Source of the DNA: Gordonia bronchialis DSM 43247
GTDB lineage: Bacteria; Actinomycetota; Actinomycetes; Mycobacteriales; Mycobacteriaceae
Assembly (NCBI RefSeq): GCF_000024785.1
Contig: NC_013441.1
Coordinates: 558,001 to 622,000 of the forward strand
DNA length: 64,000 bases
Direction of reading: 5' to 3'
The notes under the pieces are model-generated. The model was not told the origin of the DNA. It was given only the letters and a program-made list of their open reading frames with translations, and searched no databases. Shown here one piece after another: positions 9,561-17,911 of this stretch; within the stretch, counting starts at the first letter, position 1; each line of letters begins with the position of its first letter. A program made the translations under genes and the position numbers.

Positions 9561-9620
9561 GGGCCGTTTCTTCGGCCCCGACAGTTGCGGCGTAAGCCTC
9601 GGTTGTGCGGCCCCGATGTG

Positions 9621-9998
9621 TCAGTCCACGGCGTCCGGGTCGACATCACGTTCGCGGCGTCGTCGTTCCTGTTCCCGCGCGGTTCGTCGCTGCTCCTCGG
9701 CGCGGTCACGAAGCTGCTGGAGGAACTCGCGGTCGGCGTCGGGGTCGGTGGGCACGTAGCGACCCGGACTGTCGTATTCGGGAAACTCCGACGCCGCGCC
9801 CCGCGGACGCCGAGGCAGATCGTCGGCGGTGGGCCGGCCCACCGCCAGCCAGACCAGTGCACCCACCAACGGGAGGATGACCACCAGGATCACCCAGGCC
9901 ATCTTCGGCAGGCCGCGCACCCGCGACTCGTCGGTGTTGATGATGTCGATCAATGCGATCACCAAGATGACGAGATAGATCAACCCCAGATATGGCAA
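9621..9998 (-). CDS. PLDc_N-type two-helix membrane protein
   Basis: 125 residues. I chose TTG 9998 because GGGGAGG sits four bases upstream (10002-10008) and the hydrophobic segment begins at once (LPYLGLIYLVILVIALIDI). A second segment (MAWVILVVILPLVGALVWLA) follows, then a charged C-terminal tail rich in Arg and Glu. The two-helix hairpin with Trp-Val-Ile-Leu-Pro resembles the phospholipase D nuclease N-terminal domain. Function is unknown. It is divergent from ssd. Confidence 0.75.
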   Translation of the reverse strand: MPYLGLIYLVILVIALIDIINTDESRVRGLPKMAWVILVVILPLVGALVWLAVGRPTADDLPRRPRGAASEFPEYDSPGRYVPTDPDADREFLQQLRDRAEEQRRTAREQERRRRERDVDPDAVD

Positions 9999-10197
9999 CG
10001 CGCCTCCCCTGCGTGATGTGAATTCCGGGTTGACTATAGACAATCTGGTGTCATTCGGTCGATCGTCCAGCTCGATAGTCACGGGCCGGGTCGGCGTCTT
10101 CCACAGGTCGTGCACCGACGGGCGGGTTGTCCCCAGAAGACGTTCCCCGGTGCGGCACCGGCGATTCGAGCCGGTTGGAGGTACGACGATTGGCTTC

Positions 10198-11256
10198 ATG
10201 ACCGATGACCTGCTCGCCCTGGTGGGCCCGGACCTGCTCGACGATGCGGCACGGTGCGCGGCCGCCGCGGGCTACCGGATGATCGTCGCCGATGCCGCCG
10301 ACTGCCGGCGCGCGTGGCTCACATCGCGTGCGGTGCTGGTGGATCCGGCCGCCCTCGATCTGCTCACCGCGGCCCGCCCGCCCCGCCGCGACGGCGTCAT
10401 CCTGGTCACCGGCGGTGAACCACCACCCCGGAGCTGGCGGCTCGCCCTCGACCTCGGGGCCGCGGATGTACTCACCCTGCCGGGCGACGACGGCCGACTC
10501 GTGCGGCTACTCAGCGAACTGCGCGCGCCGCGTCGCAGCCCGGCCGGCGCAGTCGCGTTGATGTCTGCGCACGGTGGAGCTGGGGCTTCCGTGCTCGCCG
10601 TGGCCGTGGGACTCACCGCGGCACGCGCGGCGACGCGGACCCTGCTGCTCGACCTCGACGATCTCGGCCCGGGCGCCGACCTTCTGCTCGGCATCGAGGA
10701 CCGATCCGGTCTGCGATGGGGAGACCTGTCTCTCGAGGGTGGCGTCGTCGTCGGCGGGGCACTGCACCACGCGCTGCCGAAGGCCGAGGAGATGTTGTCG
10801 GTGCTGGCCTCGCGCGGCGACGATCCCCGCCCGCCGCGCGCCGACGCGGTGACCGCGGTGATCGATGCCGGCCGCGGCAACGGGGACCTCGTGGTCATCG
10901 ATCTGCCCCGCACCGAGGGGGCGGTGACGCGGGCGGCGATCGAATCGGTCGACCTCGTCGTCCTGGTCACCACCCCGACGGTGCTGGGCTGCGCGGCCGC
11001 ACGTCGCACCGTCGGGCGGCTGCTCGACGGTGTCCGCGTCGAACTGTGCATTCGCGGTCCGTCGCCCGGCGGGTTGCGCGCCGGTCAGGTCGCCGACGCG
11101 GTGGGACTGCCGCTGCTGGCGTCCTACCGGCCCGATCCCCGGATGGCCGCCCGGCTGGAATCCGGTCGGCCGCGGGTGACCCCGCGTAATCCGCTGGGTC
11201 GCGCGGCCGAGGTGATCTACCGGCGGGCCGCGCCCACCGAACGGGCCGTCGCATGA
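10198..11256 (+). CDS. ssd: Ssd/CpaE-like septum-site and Tad-locus ATPase
   Basis: 352 residues, Rv3660c-like. An N-terminal receiver-like domain is followed by a MinD/ParA-type fold. The Walker A equivalent reads SAHGGAGASVL, lacking the signature lysines of active MinD proteins, as is typical for Ssd. Other strands (LLLDLDDLGPGADLLLG, LVVIDLPRTEG) are kept. In M. tuberculosis Ssd affects septation; as the CpaE/TadZ equivalent it probably positions the Tad pilus machine. Its stop overlaps the tadA ATG, placing it first in the tad operon. Confidence 0.88.
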   Translation: MTDDLLALVGPDLLDDAARCAAAAGYRMIVADAADCRRAWLTSRAVLVDPAALDLLTAARPPRRDGVILVTGGEPPPRSWRLALDLGAADVLTLPGDDGRLVRLLSELRAPRRSPAGAVALMSAHGGAGASVLAVAVGLTAARAATRTLLLDLDDLGPGADLLLGIEDRSGLRWGDLSLEGGVVVGGALHHALPKAEEMLSVLASRGDDPRPPRADAVTAVIDAGRGNGDLVVIDLPRTEGAVTRAAIESVDLVVLVTTPTVLGCAAARRTVGRLLDGVRVELCIRGPSPGGLRAGQVADAVGLPLLASYRPDPRMAARLESGRPRVTPRNPLGRAAEVIYRRAAPTERAVA

Positions 11257-12422
11257 GCGCACACACCGACGAGGAACTCCTCGACCGGGTACGCGCGCGG
11301 CTGGCCTCCGACGCCGCCGAGCCGACCGCCGAGGTGATCGCCGCCGCAATCCGCGCCGAATCCGGCGGGGTGCTCGGTGACACCGATCTGCTTGCCGCAC
11401 TCCGGTTTCTGCAGACCGAGCTGACCGGGGCCGGCAAACTCGAGCAGCTCCTCGCCGAACCCGACATCGCCGACATCCTGGTCGCCGGGCCCGACGACGT
11501 CTGGGTGGATCGCGGACAGGGACTACGACGCGCGCCGATCACCTTCGCCGACGAATCATCGGTCCGCCGACTGGCCGGACGGCTCGCGCTCGGTGCCGGC
11601 CGTCGCCTCGACGACGCGCAGCCCTGGGTCGACGGACAACTCGCCAACATCGGCCGTCGCGGCTACACGGTGCGCCTGCACGCGATCATCCCGCCGCTCG
11701 CCGCCGACGGTACCTGCATCTCCCTGCGGGTTCTGCGCTCGGCCACCAAGAATTTCGACAACCTCATCTCGTCCGGCGCCATCCCCGACGAGGTGGTCGG
11801 CGTGCTGCGCGAGATGCTGCGGGCGCGACTCGCCTTCCTGATCGTCGGCGGCACCGGGTCCGGAAAGACGACGCTGCTCAATGCCCTTGTGGGCGAGATG
11901 AATCCGGCGCAGCGCGTGCTGTGCGTGGAGGATGCGTCGGAGCTCGCGCCGCAACATCCGCAGGTGGTGCGGCTGGTGGCGCGCGCACCGAATGTGGAGG
12001 GTGTCGGCGAGGTTCCCGTCCGCGCGCTGGTCCGGCAGGCGCTGCGCATGCGGCCCGACCGCATCATCGTCGGCGAGGTCCGCGGCGCCGAGGTCATCGA
12101 CCTGCTCACCGCACTCAACACCGGACACGACGGCAGTGCGGGCACCGTCCACGCCAACTCCACCGCTGAGGTGCCGGCCCGCATGGAGGCTCTCGCCGCG
12201 CTCGGCGGGATGAACCGCGACGCCCTGCACAGTCAGCTGGCGGCGGCGTTGCAGGTGGTGCTCGGCGTGGCGCGCACCGCAGACGGCGACCGCGGTCTCG
12301 TCGAGATCGGTCTGGTGTCCCGAGGCGACGACGGACTGGTCCGGGTAGCCCCGATGTGGTTGCGTCACAGCGGTTTCACCTCGGCCAAAGCCGTCTTCGA
12401 CGAGCTGGTGGCCACCCGATGA
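11253..12422 (+). CDS. tadA: TadA/CpaF secretion ATPase
   Basis: 389 residues. Hexameric motor ATPase for type IVb (Flp) pilus assembly, cytoplasmic. Walker A is VGGTGSGKTTLLNAL (about residues 197-211); further motifs are VEDASELAPQHPQVVRL (Asp box), MRPDRIIVGEVRG (Walker B) and GHDGSAGTVHANS (His box). ATG overlaps the ssd stop and the stop overlaps tadB, so the four genes form one unit. Confidence 0.95.
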   Translation: MSAHTDEELLDRVRARLASDAAEPTAEVIAAAIRAESGGVLGDTDLLAALRFLQTELTGAGKLEQLLAEPDIADILVAGPDDVWVDRGQGLRRAPITFADESSVRRLAGRLALGAGRRLDDAQPWVDGQLANIGRRGYTVRLHAIIPPLAADGTCISLRVLRSATKNFDNLISSGAIPDEVVGVLREMLRARLAFLIVGGTGSGKTTLLNALVGEMNPAQRVLCVEDASELAPQHPQVVRLVARAPNVEGVGEVPVRALVRQALRMRPDRIIVGEVRGAEVIDLLTALNTGHDGSAGTVHANSTAEVPARMEALAALGGMNRDALHSQLAAALQVVLGVARTADGDRGLVEIGLVSRGDDGLVRVAPMWLRHSGFTSAKAVFDELVATR

Positions 12423-13234
12423 CGGGAGGGTCGGGGTGGGTGCCGTTGCTCATCGCCGGCGCGCTGACCTGCCTGTGGTGGCCGGCAACGCACGGCGAAC
12501 ATCGGTTGCGTGTCCACCGGAGGATGCGGCGCCCCACCGACCTGCGGCCGATGCTGCTGGGTGTGGTTCCGTTGGCTGCCGTGCTCTTCGGCGGGGTCGC
12601 GGCCGCGGTGGCTGCCGCGGTGGTGGTGGCCGTCGTCGCCTGGCGGCAGCGGCGTCGACGTTCCGAACGAGACGCCGACCGTCGGATCGACGACATGACG
12701 CGTGCGTTGTCGATGATGATCTCGGAACTGTCGGTGGGTACCCCACCGAATCGTGCGGCGCAGGTCGCCGTCGTCGAATTGCGCAGACGCGGAGGCGATT
12801 GCCAGGTCGCCGATGGGCTGGAGGGAATGGCGTGCCGGGCCGAACTCGGTGGGGCGGTCATCGACGCCGCCGAGAAGTGGGACGCGACGTGGGGGCCCGT
12901 GTCGTGGCAGCGGATCGGGGTGGCGTGGCAGACCGCGGAACGGCACGGCCTGCCGATGGCGGACCTGCTCGGTGCACTGCGCTCGGATCTGTTGGCACGC
13001 AGGGCATTCGTCGATCGGACCCGCGCCGGATTGGCCGGCCCACGGGCGACCGCGCTGGTACTCGCCGGGCTACCGGTGCTCGGTATCGCACTCGGCCAGG
13101 CCACCGGCGCTCGACCGTTGGGTGTCTTGCTCGGCGGTGGGATCGGTGGACTGCTGCTCGTGATCGGGACCTCGCTCGCGGCGACCGGACTCGTCTGGAC
13201 CGAACGTCTCACCGCGCGGGTGCTGACCCCGTGA
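12419..13234 (+). CDS. tadB: TadB-like inner-membrane platform protein
   Basis: 271 residues, Rv3658c-like. A hydrophobic N-terminal region with two membrane segments (residues about 5-20 and 40-70) precedes the cytoplasmic F domain, and two more segments occur at the C-terminus (TALVLAGLPVLGIALG and GGIGGLLLVIGTSLA). With TadC it forms the platform on which TadA acts. ATGA overlap with tadA and GTGA overlap with tadC indicate coupling. Confidence 0.85.
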   Translation: MTGGSGWVPLLIAGALTCLWWPATHGEHRLRVHRRMRRPTDLRPMLLGVVPLAAVLFGGVAAAVAAAVVVAVVAWRQRRRRSERDADRRIDDMTRALSMMISELSVGTPPNRAAQVAVVELRRRGGDCQVADGLEGMACRAELGGAVIDAAEKWDATWGPVSWQRIGVAWQTAERHGLPMADLLGALRSDLLARRAFVDRTRAGLAGPRATALVLAGLPVLGIALGQATGARPLGVLLGGGIGGLLLVIGTSLAATGLVWTERLTARVLTP

Positions 13235-13839
13235 CGGTGTCGATCGCGCTGATGGTGGCGGGCGCGGCGGCCGTGCTCTGGCCGGCACCACGATGGCTGC
13301 TGTACCGGGTCGTCGACCCGCCGCCGGCACCCACGCGGGAGCCGCGATGGCTCGGCGTCCGGTCGGACTCCGACGACCCCTTCGCGGTGGCGGCCGCCTT
13401 CGACCTGTTCGCGGTCTGTCTACGCGCCGGACTCCCGGTGGGGACCGCCGCGGCCACCGTCGCCGCCTCGGCGCCGGCCTCGCTGGCCGGCCCGCTCACC
13501 GAGGTGGCCGATCTACTCGGCCTCGGTGCCGACCCGGACACCGCGTGGTCGGTGCTCACCGCGTCGGACACGCCCGTCGTCGGTGCGCAGCCGCACCTCG
13601 ACGCGCTGGCATCGATGGCCCGACGCAGTGCCCGGGCCGGGTCGTCGTTGGCGGCCGGTCTCGCCGAACTCGCCGACGAGACCCGACGTCAGGCGCACGA
13701 CACCGCCACCGCCGCCGCGGAACGCGCCGGTGTGGCCATCAGCGGGCCGCTCGGGCTGTGCTTCTTGCCGGCCTTCGTCTGCCTGGGCATCGTGCCGGTC
13801 GTCATCGGGTTGGCGTCGACGGTGCTGGGCGGGATGTGA
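13231..13839 (+). CDS. tadC: TadC-like inner-membrane platform protein
   Basis: 202 residues from GTG 13231. A short hydrophobic N-terminus (VSIALMVAGAAAVLWPAP), a cytoplasmic type II secretion F domain (FDLFAVCLRAGLPVGTAAATV; MARRSARAGSSLAAGLAEL) and a C-terminal membrane segment (LCFLPAFVCLGIVPVVIGLA) are visible. It should be followed by the Flp pilin gene; here a cold-shock gene on the other strand and then the split pilin follow. Confidence 0.85.
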   Translation: MTVSIALMVAGAAAVLWPAPRWLLYRVVDPPPAPTREPRWLGVRSDSDDPFAVAAAFDLFAVCLRAGLPVGTAAATVAASAPASLAGPLTEVADLLGLGADPDTAWSVLTASDTPVVGAQPHLDALASMARRSARAGSSLAAGLAELADETRRQAHDTATAAAERAGVAISGPLGLCFLPAFVCLGIVPVVIGLASTVLGGM

Positions 13840-13953
13840 GCCGGCAGCGTCGTCGCGCCGGCCTGTGCCGGCGAAACCGGTACCAGGTGAGCCCACGAGA
13901 TGGATAGTCCACACCGTCTCGTCGGTGAGTACAGATAACATCCCCGCGAAACG

Positions 13954-13989
13954 CAGAACCCCGGCATCCTGATGGATGCCGGGGTTCTG
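13954..13989 (-). terminator. Hairpin terminator of the cold-shock gene
   Basis: Perfect 15-bp stem CAGAACCCCGGCATC / GATGCCGGGGTTCTG with a 6-base loop, 15 bases beyond the cspA stop. Placed between two convergent genes, it could act in both directions. Confidence 0.75.
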
Positions 13990-14004
13990 GTGAAGATCGT
14001 GTCG

Positions 14005-14208
14005 TCAGATGACGGAGACGTTGGTGGCCTGGAGCCCCTTGGCTCCCTGCTCGACGTCGAACTCGACCCGCTGTGCCTCTTCAAGGTTGCGGAAGCCGCT
14101 GCCCTGAATCGCAGAGAAGTGGACGAAGACGTCTGCGCCCTGATCGTCGGGAGCGATGAAGCCGAAGCCCTTTTCGCCGTTGAACCACTTGACGGTTCCT
14201 TGTGCCAT
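14005..14208 (-). CDS. cspA: Cold-shock protein (CspA family), copy 1
   Basis: 67 residues. RNA-binding cold-shock domain with RNP1 KGFGFIAPD and RNP2 VFVHFS intact. A probable long 5' leader reaches toward 14280. It lies inside the tad locus, between tadC and the pilin, on the opposite strand, so any antisense transcript would run through the end of tadC. A close paralogue occurs at 50979 on the other side of the tad locus. Confidence 0.95.
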   Translation of the reverse strand: MAQGTVKWFNGEKGFGFIAPDDQGADVFVHFSAIQGSGFRNLEEAQRVEFDVEQGAKGLQATNVSVI

Positions 14209-14308
14209 TGCTTTGTACCTTTTTCCTGTGTTGCTGAGAACCATCGTGGCTCTCGGCCTCCATTGTCGCACAGATTCCGGGATGGATCCGAAACGGCGTC
14301 CGATACGT

Positions 14309-14330
14309 CCAAGTAGGTGAGCCGACTTGG
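14309..14330. promoter_or_regulatory. Inverted repeat upstream of the pilin gene
   Basis: CCAAGT (14309-14314) and ACTTGG (14325-14330) are separated by 10 bases, 46 bases before the pilin start. It lies in the pilin-csp divergent interval and is a candidate operator. No factor can be named. Confidence 0.35.
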
Positions 14331-14375
14331 GCATGTCACCAGGCGGCTGTCCGACGATCATCCGGGAGGAAATCC

Positions 14376-14507
14376 ATGTCACCCATCCAGAGCGTGCGCC
14401 ACACCGTCGACCGCCTCGGCGCCCACACGATGCGCGTCATCGCCGACGAGGACGGCATGTCCACGGCGGAATACTCCATAGAACCTAATTACACCCTGCG
14501 ACACTGA
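14376..14507 (+). pseudogene. Flp/Tad pilin (DUF4244), 5' part, cut by the element
   Basis: ATG 14376 has a strong GGGAGGA six bases upstream. The first 31 codons plus Glu-Tyr encode the basic leader and the start of the class IV pilin core (DEDGMSTAEY). After Tyr33 the frame runs into element DNA and stops after ten foreign residues, giving a 43-residue product without the hydrophobic helix. The missing 40 residues, preceded by a second Glu-Tyr, are intact at 46854-46982. Joined, they give a 73-residue Rv3656c-like pilin. The break falls at the conserved Glu+5/Tyr+6 after the prepilin cleavage site. Confidence 0.9.
14469..14477. other. Left attachment site (attL) crossover region
   Basis: The pilin reading GAA-TAC departs from its expected continuation right after 14474. 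Compared with the right end (GAG-TAC-GCG at 46854-46862), the shared bases are TAC, so the serine integrase core lies within 14472-14474. Host sequence is to the left, element to the right. Confidence 0.75.
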
Positions 14508-14589
14508 GACCTTCTCGGCGCCTACCGCGATTGACTGTGACAACATAAAGGGCTGTGCCGCAGTAGATTTCGTCGGTACAATCGACACT

Positions 14590-14985
14590 ATGAGCACCCG
14601 ATCCAGCGCGCCCCGCGAATCCGCCATCGAGCGGCATCTCGTCCAGCGCTGCGCCGAGATCGGCGTCCTCTGCCTGAAGTTCACGTCACCAGGGCACGTC
14701 GGCGTACCCGACCGAGTCCTGATGGGCCACGACGCCAACGACGACTCGGTAACCCTGTTCGTCGAGGTCAAGCGGCCCGACGAGGCGCCCCGCCCCAGCC
14801 AGGTCGCGATGATCCGGAGGATGCGCGACCACGGCCAGCACGCGGTGGTCGCCGACAGCAAGGCATCCGTCGACGCTCTCATCAGTGACTACTTCACTCA
14901 CCCCACGGTTCCCATCGCCAAACGCGACCCTCACGCAGCCCCGCTGCCCGGTCGCACCGGGGCCGTCATCACCGCACTGAGATAG
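14590..14985 (+). CDS. VRR-NUC domain protein
   Basis: 131 residues. Residues about 10-100 match the small virus-type replication-repair nuclease fold: an N-terminal helix with Glu (SAIERHLVQRC), the strand GVPDRVLM with catalytic Asp, and FVEVKRPDEAPRPSQ with the Glu-x-Lys and downstream Gln. Such proteins act on branched DNA or as Holliday-junction nucleases. TACAAT at 14577-14582 lies seven bases before the ATG, suggesting a leaderless transcript. It is the first gene inside the element. Confidence 0.8.
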   Translation: MSTRSSAPRESAIERHLVQRCAEIGVLCLKFTSPGHVGVPDRVLMGHDANDDSVTLFVEVKRPDEAPRPSQVAMIRRMRDHGQHAVVADSKASVDALISDYFTHPTVPIAKRDPHAAPLPGRTGAVITALR

Positions 14986-15011
14986 ACACCACCGGCGCAG
15001 CCGGCGGCAAG

Positions 15012-15041
15012 GACCTCCTCGACACCCATGTCGAGGAGGTC
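15012..15041 (+). promoter_or_regulatory. Hairpin that buries a Shine-Dalgarno site
   Basis: GACCTCCTCGAC (15012-15023) pairs perfectly with GTCGAGGAGGTC (15030-15041) across a six-base loop. The right arm contains AGGAGG, seven bases before the ATG at 15047. In the RNA the ribosome site would be closed. A terminator role is possible but only TTCT follows. Confidence 0.55.
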
Positions 15042-15046
15042 TTCTC

Positions 15047-15430
15047 ATGTCCGCACCCACCACCACCGTCACCGATCCGTGGATCGAACGCCAGATCCAG
15101 GCCCATCACCTGTCGCCCGGCGCCCGCGGGCTCACCCGCGAGGAGGCCGCGCACCAGCACAACAGCACAAACGCCCTGACCCCCGAGGACGTCGACTACC
15201 TCTACACCCCGGGTCAGGCCCAGGTCGTCGCCCGCGACGCGCTGGCCGTCATCGGCATCGAGGTCGACCCCGACACCCGCGTCGTCCTCACCGACGGTCG
15301 CGCCGGGCCACGGTGCAGCTACTACCTGCTCAACCCTGGCCAGGTCGAGGCCGCCGTCGAGCAGCACCGCCTAACCACCAGCGAGAATCTCTCCGCCGAC
15401 GCACTTATCGCGAGCTTGCCGTGGGAGTGA
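15047..15430 (+). CDS. Hypothetical element protein
   Basis: 127 residues, not recognised. It begins SAPTTTVTDPWIERQIQAHH and ends with Trp-Glu; no signal peptide or membrane segment. Codons are GC-rich at the third position, as in a real gene. AGGAGG seven bases upstream lies in a stable hairpin, so translation may be gated. Its stop overlaps the next start, followed by a further overlapping gene and ArdA, so these three are one operon. Confidence 0.6.
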   Translation: MSAPTTTVTDPWIERQIQAHHLSPGARGLTREEAAHQHNSTNALTPEDVDYLYTPGQAQVVARDALAVIGIEVDPDTRVVLTDGRAGPRCSYYLLNPGQVEAAVEQHRLTTSENLSADALIASLPWE

Positions 15431-15612
15431 CCGTCACCGCCGCCGAGGCCCTCATCACCCGCGCCTGGGACGTCGCCGAGGCTCACCGCCTCACCGGCAG
15501 TCACGCCCTCGTGCAGGCCATTTGGACCCTTGAGTACGCGCTGGACCACAACACCACCGACACCGGCCATGCCGCCGCCCGCGTTGAGACCCTGATCGGA
15601 GAGCTGCCATGA
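15427..15612 (+). CDS. Small hypothetical protein before ardA
   Basis: 61 residues from GTG 15427, which overlaps the previous stop (GTGA). Entirely helical by composition (AEALITRAWDVAEAHRL). Its own stop overlaps the ardA start (ATGA). A GTG two codons earlier is also possible. No known family. Confidence 0.5.
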   Translation: MTVTAAEALITRAWDVAEAHRLTGSHALVQAIWTLEYALDHNTTDTGHAAARVETLIGELP

Positions 15613-16169
15613 CCACCGCCCACGACCGCCCCGCCGTCGACGAGCCGCGAGTCTGGATCGGGTGCTTGGAGTGCTACAACGCCGGCCGACTCGTCGGCGA
15701 CTGGTACGACTGTGCCGACGCTGCCGAGGTCACCACCTCCCAGCTGCACGGTCGGCCGATCCGCGAGCACACGCACGAAGAGCTATGGTGCCTCGACACC
15801 GACAACATCCCGGTGGACCGCGAGATGTCGCCGGTGGAGGCCGGCGAGTGGGCCGAGACGTACGACGAGGTCGGCCCCGAGCAGTGGCCAGCACTGTGCG
15901 CCTGGGTCCGGTCGGGGAGCTACGTCGCTCAGGGCGACAGCGACCTTCCCTGTGTCGGCGACTTCGAGGAGCGCTACGCGGGAGAGTGGGATAGCTTTCG
16001 CGACTACGCATTCCAGCTCGCTGAGGATCTCGCATTGTTCGACGGCCTCGACGACGACCACGTCGCCGTCAGGTACTTCAACTGGGACAGCTGGATCTCC
16101 GACCTCGAATCCGACTTCACCGTCGTTCCCACAGGTCACGGAGGCGTCCACGTCTTCCGGAGCCTGTGA
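15609..16169 (+). CDS. ardA: ArdA-family antirestriction protein
   Basis: 186 residues, the usual ArdA length, very acidic (DNA-mimic character). The N-terminal YNAGRLVGDWYDC and the later FEERYAGEWDSFRDYAFQLAEDL followed by VRYFNWDSWISDLE match the conserved ArdA blocks. ArdA blocks type I restriction enzymes by mimicking bent DNA, protecting incoming elements after conjugation. It sits near the left end of the element in an operon with two small genes. One caution is that the acidic domain alone is shared by other DNA mimics. Confidence 0.8.
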   Translation: MTTAHDRPAVDEPRVWIGCLECYNAGRLVGDWYDCADAAEVTTSQLHGRPIREHTHEELWCLDTDNIPVDREMSPVEAGEWAETYDEVGPEQWPALCAWVRSGSYVAQGDSDLPCVGDFEERYAGEWDSFRDYAFQLAEDLALFDGLDDDHVAVRYFNWDSWISDLESDFTVVPTGHGGVHVFRSL

Positions 16170-16170
16170 C

Positions 16171-16329
16171 ATGGAGGATCTCTACCCGTCCGAGCCCTCG
16201 ATCCTGCGGTGCCCGACGTGCCGCCGCACGGCCCTCCACGACAAGCGGGGTTGCCGGCTGTGCCGCAATGAGGCGCTCGACCGCCTCATCGACAAGACCG
16301 CCGGGCAGCCTGGTGTGGATGACAGTTGA
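16171..16329 (+). CDS. Small zinc-ribbon protein
   Basis: 52 residues. Two CxxC pairs (RCPTCRR and GCRLCRN), 14 residues apart, form a probable zinc ribbon; a helical tail follows. ATG is two bases after the ardA stop, so it is likely the last gene of that operon. Function unknown; such proteins often bind nucleic acid. Confidence 0.55.
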   Translation: MEDLYPSEPSILRCPTCRRTALHDKRGCRLCRNEALDRLIDKTAGQPGVDDS

Positions 16330-16411
16330 CCGCCGTCGCGCGGTGGCCGGCCGGAGAGCGTGGCAGGCCACCACGGGCGGACATGTCGTACCCCCACGAC
16401 AGGATGGCGCG

Positions 16412-16639
16412 GTGACCGCCATCCGCCACACCGTCGCTGCCCGTGACCTGCGCGGCGGGGACCGGATCGTCGGCTTCACCCACGACGCCGACGTCGGGAT
16501 CACCGGCATCGAGGTCATGGAATCCGGCGGCATCATGCTGTCGATGGTCGTCATCGACCACGACGGCCACGAAATCGCCGGCCGGACGGTCTTCATTGCC
16601 CATCCCGACGTCGAATACAGCATCCGACGTCATCTATAA
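16412..16639 (+). CDS. Small hypothetical beta-rich protein
   Basis: 75 residues from GTG 16412, with AGGA seven bases upstream. Pattern VAARDLRGGDRIVGF then VGITGIEVM suggests a small beta barrel. The next gene starts with the related FADLRRGDVLIDV, so the two are paralogues. Function unknown. Confidence 0.45.
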   Translation: MTAIRHTVAARDLRGGDRIVGFTHDADVGITGIEVMESGGIMLSMVVIDHDGHEIAGRTVFIAHPDVEYSIRRHL

Positions 16640-16648
16640 GGAGGGACC

Positions 16649-16993
16649 ATCTTCTGCGAGTCCACATTCCAGCGAATCAAGTTCGCCGATCTTCGACGCG
16701 GTGACGTGCTGATCGACGTGCCCAACATGGTGGGCGTCGCGAACATCGACGGTCCCGTCCATGTCGACGGCCCGGGCCTGGCCCTGGTCACACTCAGGGC
16801 CTACACGCCGGGCGGCGCGCGGATCGGCACTCGGGACCAGGCCATTGCGATCGTCGACGACCTCGACAGTGTCCGCCTCGTGGCGGTCCGGGACCGTCCG
16901 AGATGGCGGCCGGACCCTCGGATCGCCACCGTTGACCGTTTGATGGCGCGCGTTGGGCCGATCGACCCGACCAGCACGAGGAGTGAGGAGTGA
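16649..16993 (+). CDS. Small hypothetical protein, non-standard start
   Basis: 114 residues if begun at ATC 16649. GGAGGG at 16640-16645 is correctly placed for that codon, and the region between there and the first standard start (GTG 16706) encodes FADLRRGD, related to the previous gene. Either ATC is used, the original ATG has mutated by one base, or translation starts at GTG 16706 giving 95 residues. Function unknown. Confidence 0.45.
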   Translation: MFCESTFQRIKFADLRRGDVLIDVPNMVGVANIDGPVHVDGPGLALVTLRAYTPGGARIGTRDQAIAIVDDLDSVRLVAVRDRPRWRPDPRIATVDRLMARVGPIDPTSTRSEE

Positions 16994-16996
16994 CTA

Positions 16997-17383
16997 ACGG
17001 GAACCTTCGACGAGCTTGAGATCGACGGGATCACTTGGCAGACAAGGGCTTTCGGCAAGCGCATGGGCGTCCGCCGCCCCGGCGACCCCGTCGAGGTGCA
17101 GCGGGTGGCCGGCCCTGACGATCCGGCAGACGTCGCCGCCTACACCTACGGCGCGGTGCCCGAGCGCTACGTCGTGCAGGTCCAGGCACTCGCGTACGCC
17201 CTGGTCGTGGACGGCAAACTCGTCGGCCTGGCCAGCGAGACCGATCGCGAGGCGTTGAGCGACGCCGCTTTCGACTACCTCGGCCGTGACGAGCATGACC
17301 TGCTCACCCACGACGGGCCGTTCGATCCGCAACGTCCGCGCCGCGCGATGACGCCGGTCCCGCGGTGCAACGGCGACGCGTAA
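16997..17383 (+). CDS. Small hypothetical protein, non-standard start
   Basis: 128 residues if begun at ACG 16997, six bases after GAGGAG (16985-16990). The first internal ATG is 17063 (106 residues). Upstream codons (TFDELEIDGITWQTRAFGKR) look coding. Unrecognised; repeated VQ/VA strands suggest a beta-rich fold. Like its neighbour it differs from a normal start by one base. Confidence 0.42.
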   Translation, partial: TGTFDELEIDGITWQTRAFGKRMGVRRPGDPVEVQRVAGPDDPADVAAYTYGAVPERYVVQVQALAYALVVDGKLVGLASETDREALSDAAFDYLGRDEHDLLTHDGPFDPQRPRRAMTPVPRCNGDA

Positions 17384-17547
17384 GGTCGACCGCGATTGAC
17401 CGGTACCCCTTCACCGGCTCACGAGGACCCCGCACCCGACGGCGCGGTGTCCTCGTCTTCATCGTCACAGTCCCGCCGCCGATACCACCTGGCCGGTCCT
17501 CTGCGTGACGTGCATGACTCAGCTGGTCAATCGCCTGTGTCCCCGAC

Positions 17548-17775
17548 CTACCCACTCGAAGGCCTGGGCGGTTTGCCGCGCCCACCAGCCGAGCGCTCCT
17601 TCATCCACGCTTCGACAGTTTCCCTGCTCCACCCGCGGATCGGCCGGGTCGTATCCCGCCCGATCTCGACGTCGGGGGCGGGCAACTGGCCTCGTCGGTG
17701 CATCGACCTGACAGTCTCCACGGGCATCCCGGCGACCTCGGCGAACTGCGCGATCGACAGAGCTTGAATGGTCAT
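17548..17775 (-). CDS. MerR/excisionase-type HTH protein
   Basis: 75 residues from ATG 17775. A winged-helix pattern AQFAEVAGMPVETVRSMHRR followed by SRETVEAWMKERS is typical of small AlpA/Xis-like DNA binders. TACAAT on the minus strand ends seven bases before the ATG, so the message is probably leaderless, which supports this start over GTG 17796. It is divergent from the 17912 gene and could repress it or act as recombination directionality factor for the integrase. Confidence 0.6.
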   Translation of the reverse strand: MTIQALSIAQFAEVAGMPVETVRSMHRRGQLPAPDVEIGRDTTRPIRGWSRETVEAWMKERSAGGRGKPPRPSSG

Positions 17776-17820
17776 GATCGGATTGTACACCGACACCGAC
17801 TCAAACTTTTAGGAAAATTC

Positions 17821-17841
17821 CAGTATTATCGCTTGATACTG
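17821..17841. promoter_or_regulatory. Dyad operator over a -35 box
   Basis: CAGTAT (17821-17826) and ATACTG (17836-17841) form an inverted repeat with a 9-base gap that covers the -35 of the promoter for the 17912 gene; the divergent HTH protein is a plausible ligand. Confidence 0.45.
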
Positions 17842-17861
17842 CATCAGTGTCGGTGCATAAT
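17833..17861 (+). promoter_or_regulatory. Sigma-70-type promoter
   Basis: TTGATA (17833-17838) and CATAAT (17856-17861) with an ideal 17-bp spacer, 50 bases ahead of the ATG at 17912. Confidence 0.65.
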
Positions 17862-17911
17862 TGAGTCATGCGAAGGCATTCCGCCGACGCGCCAGGCAAA
17901 GGAGAGCGAAC

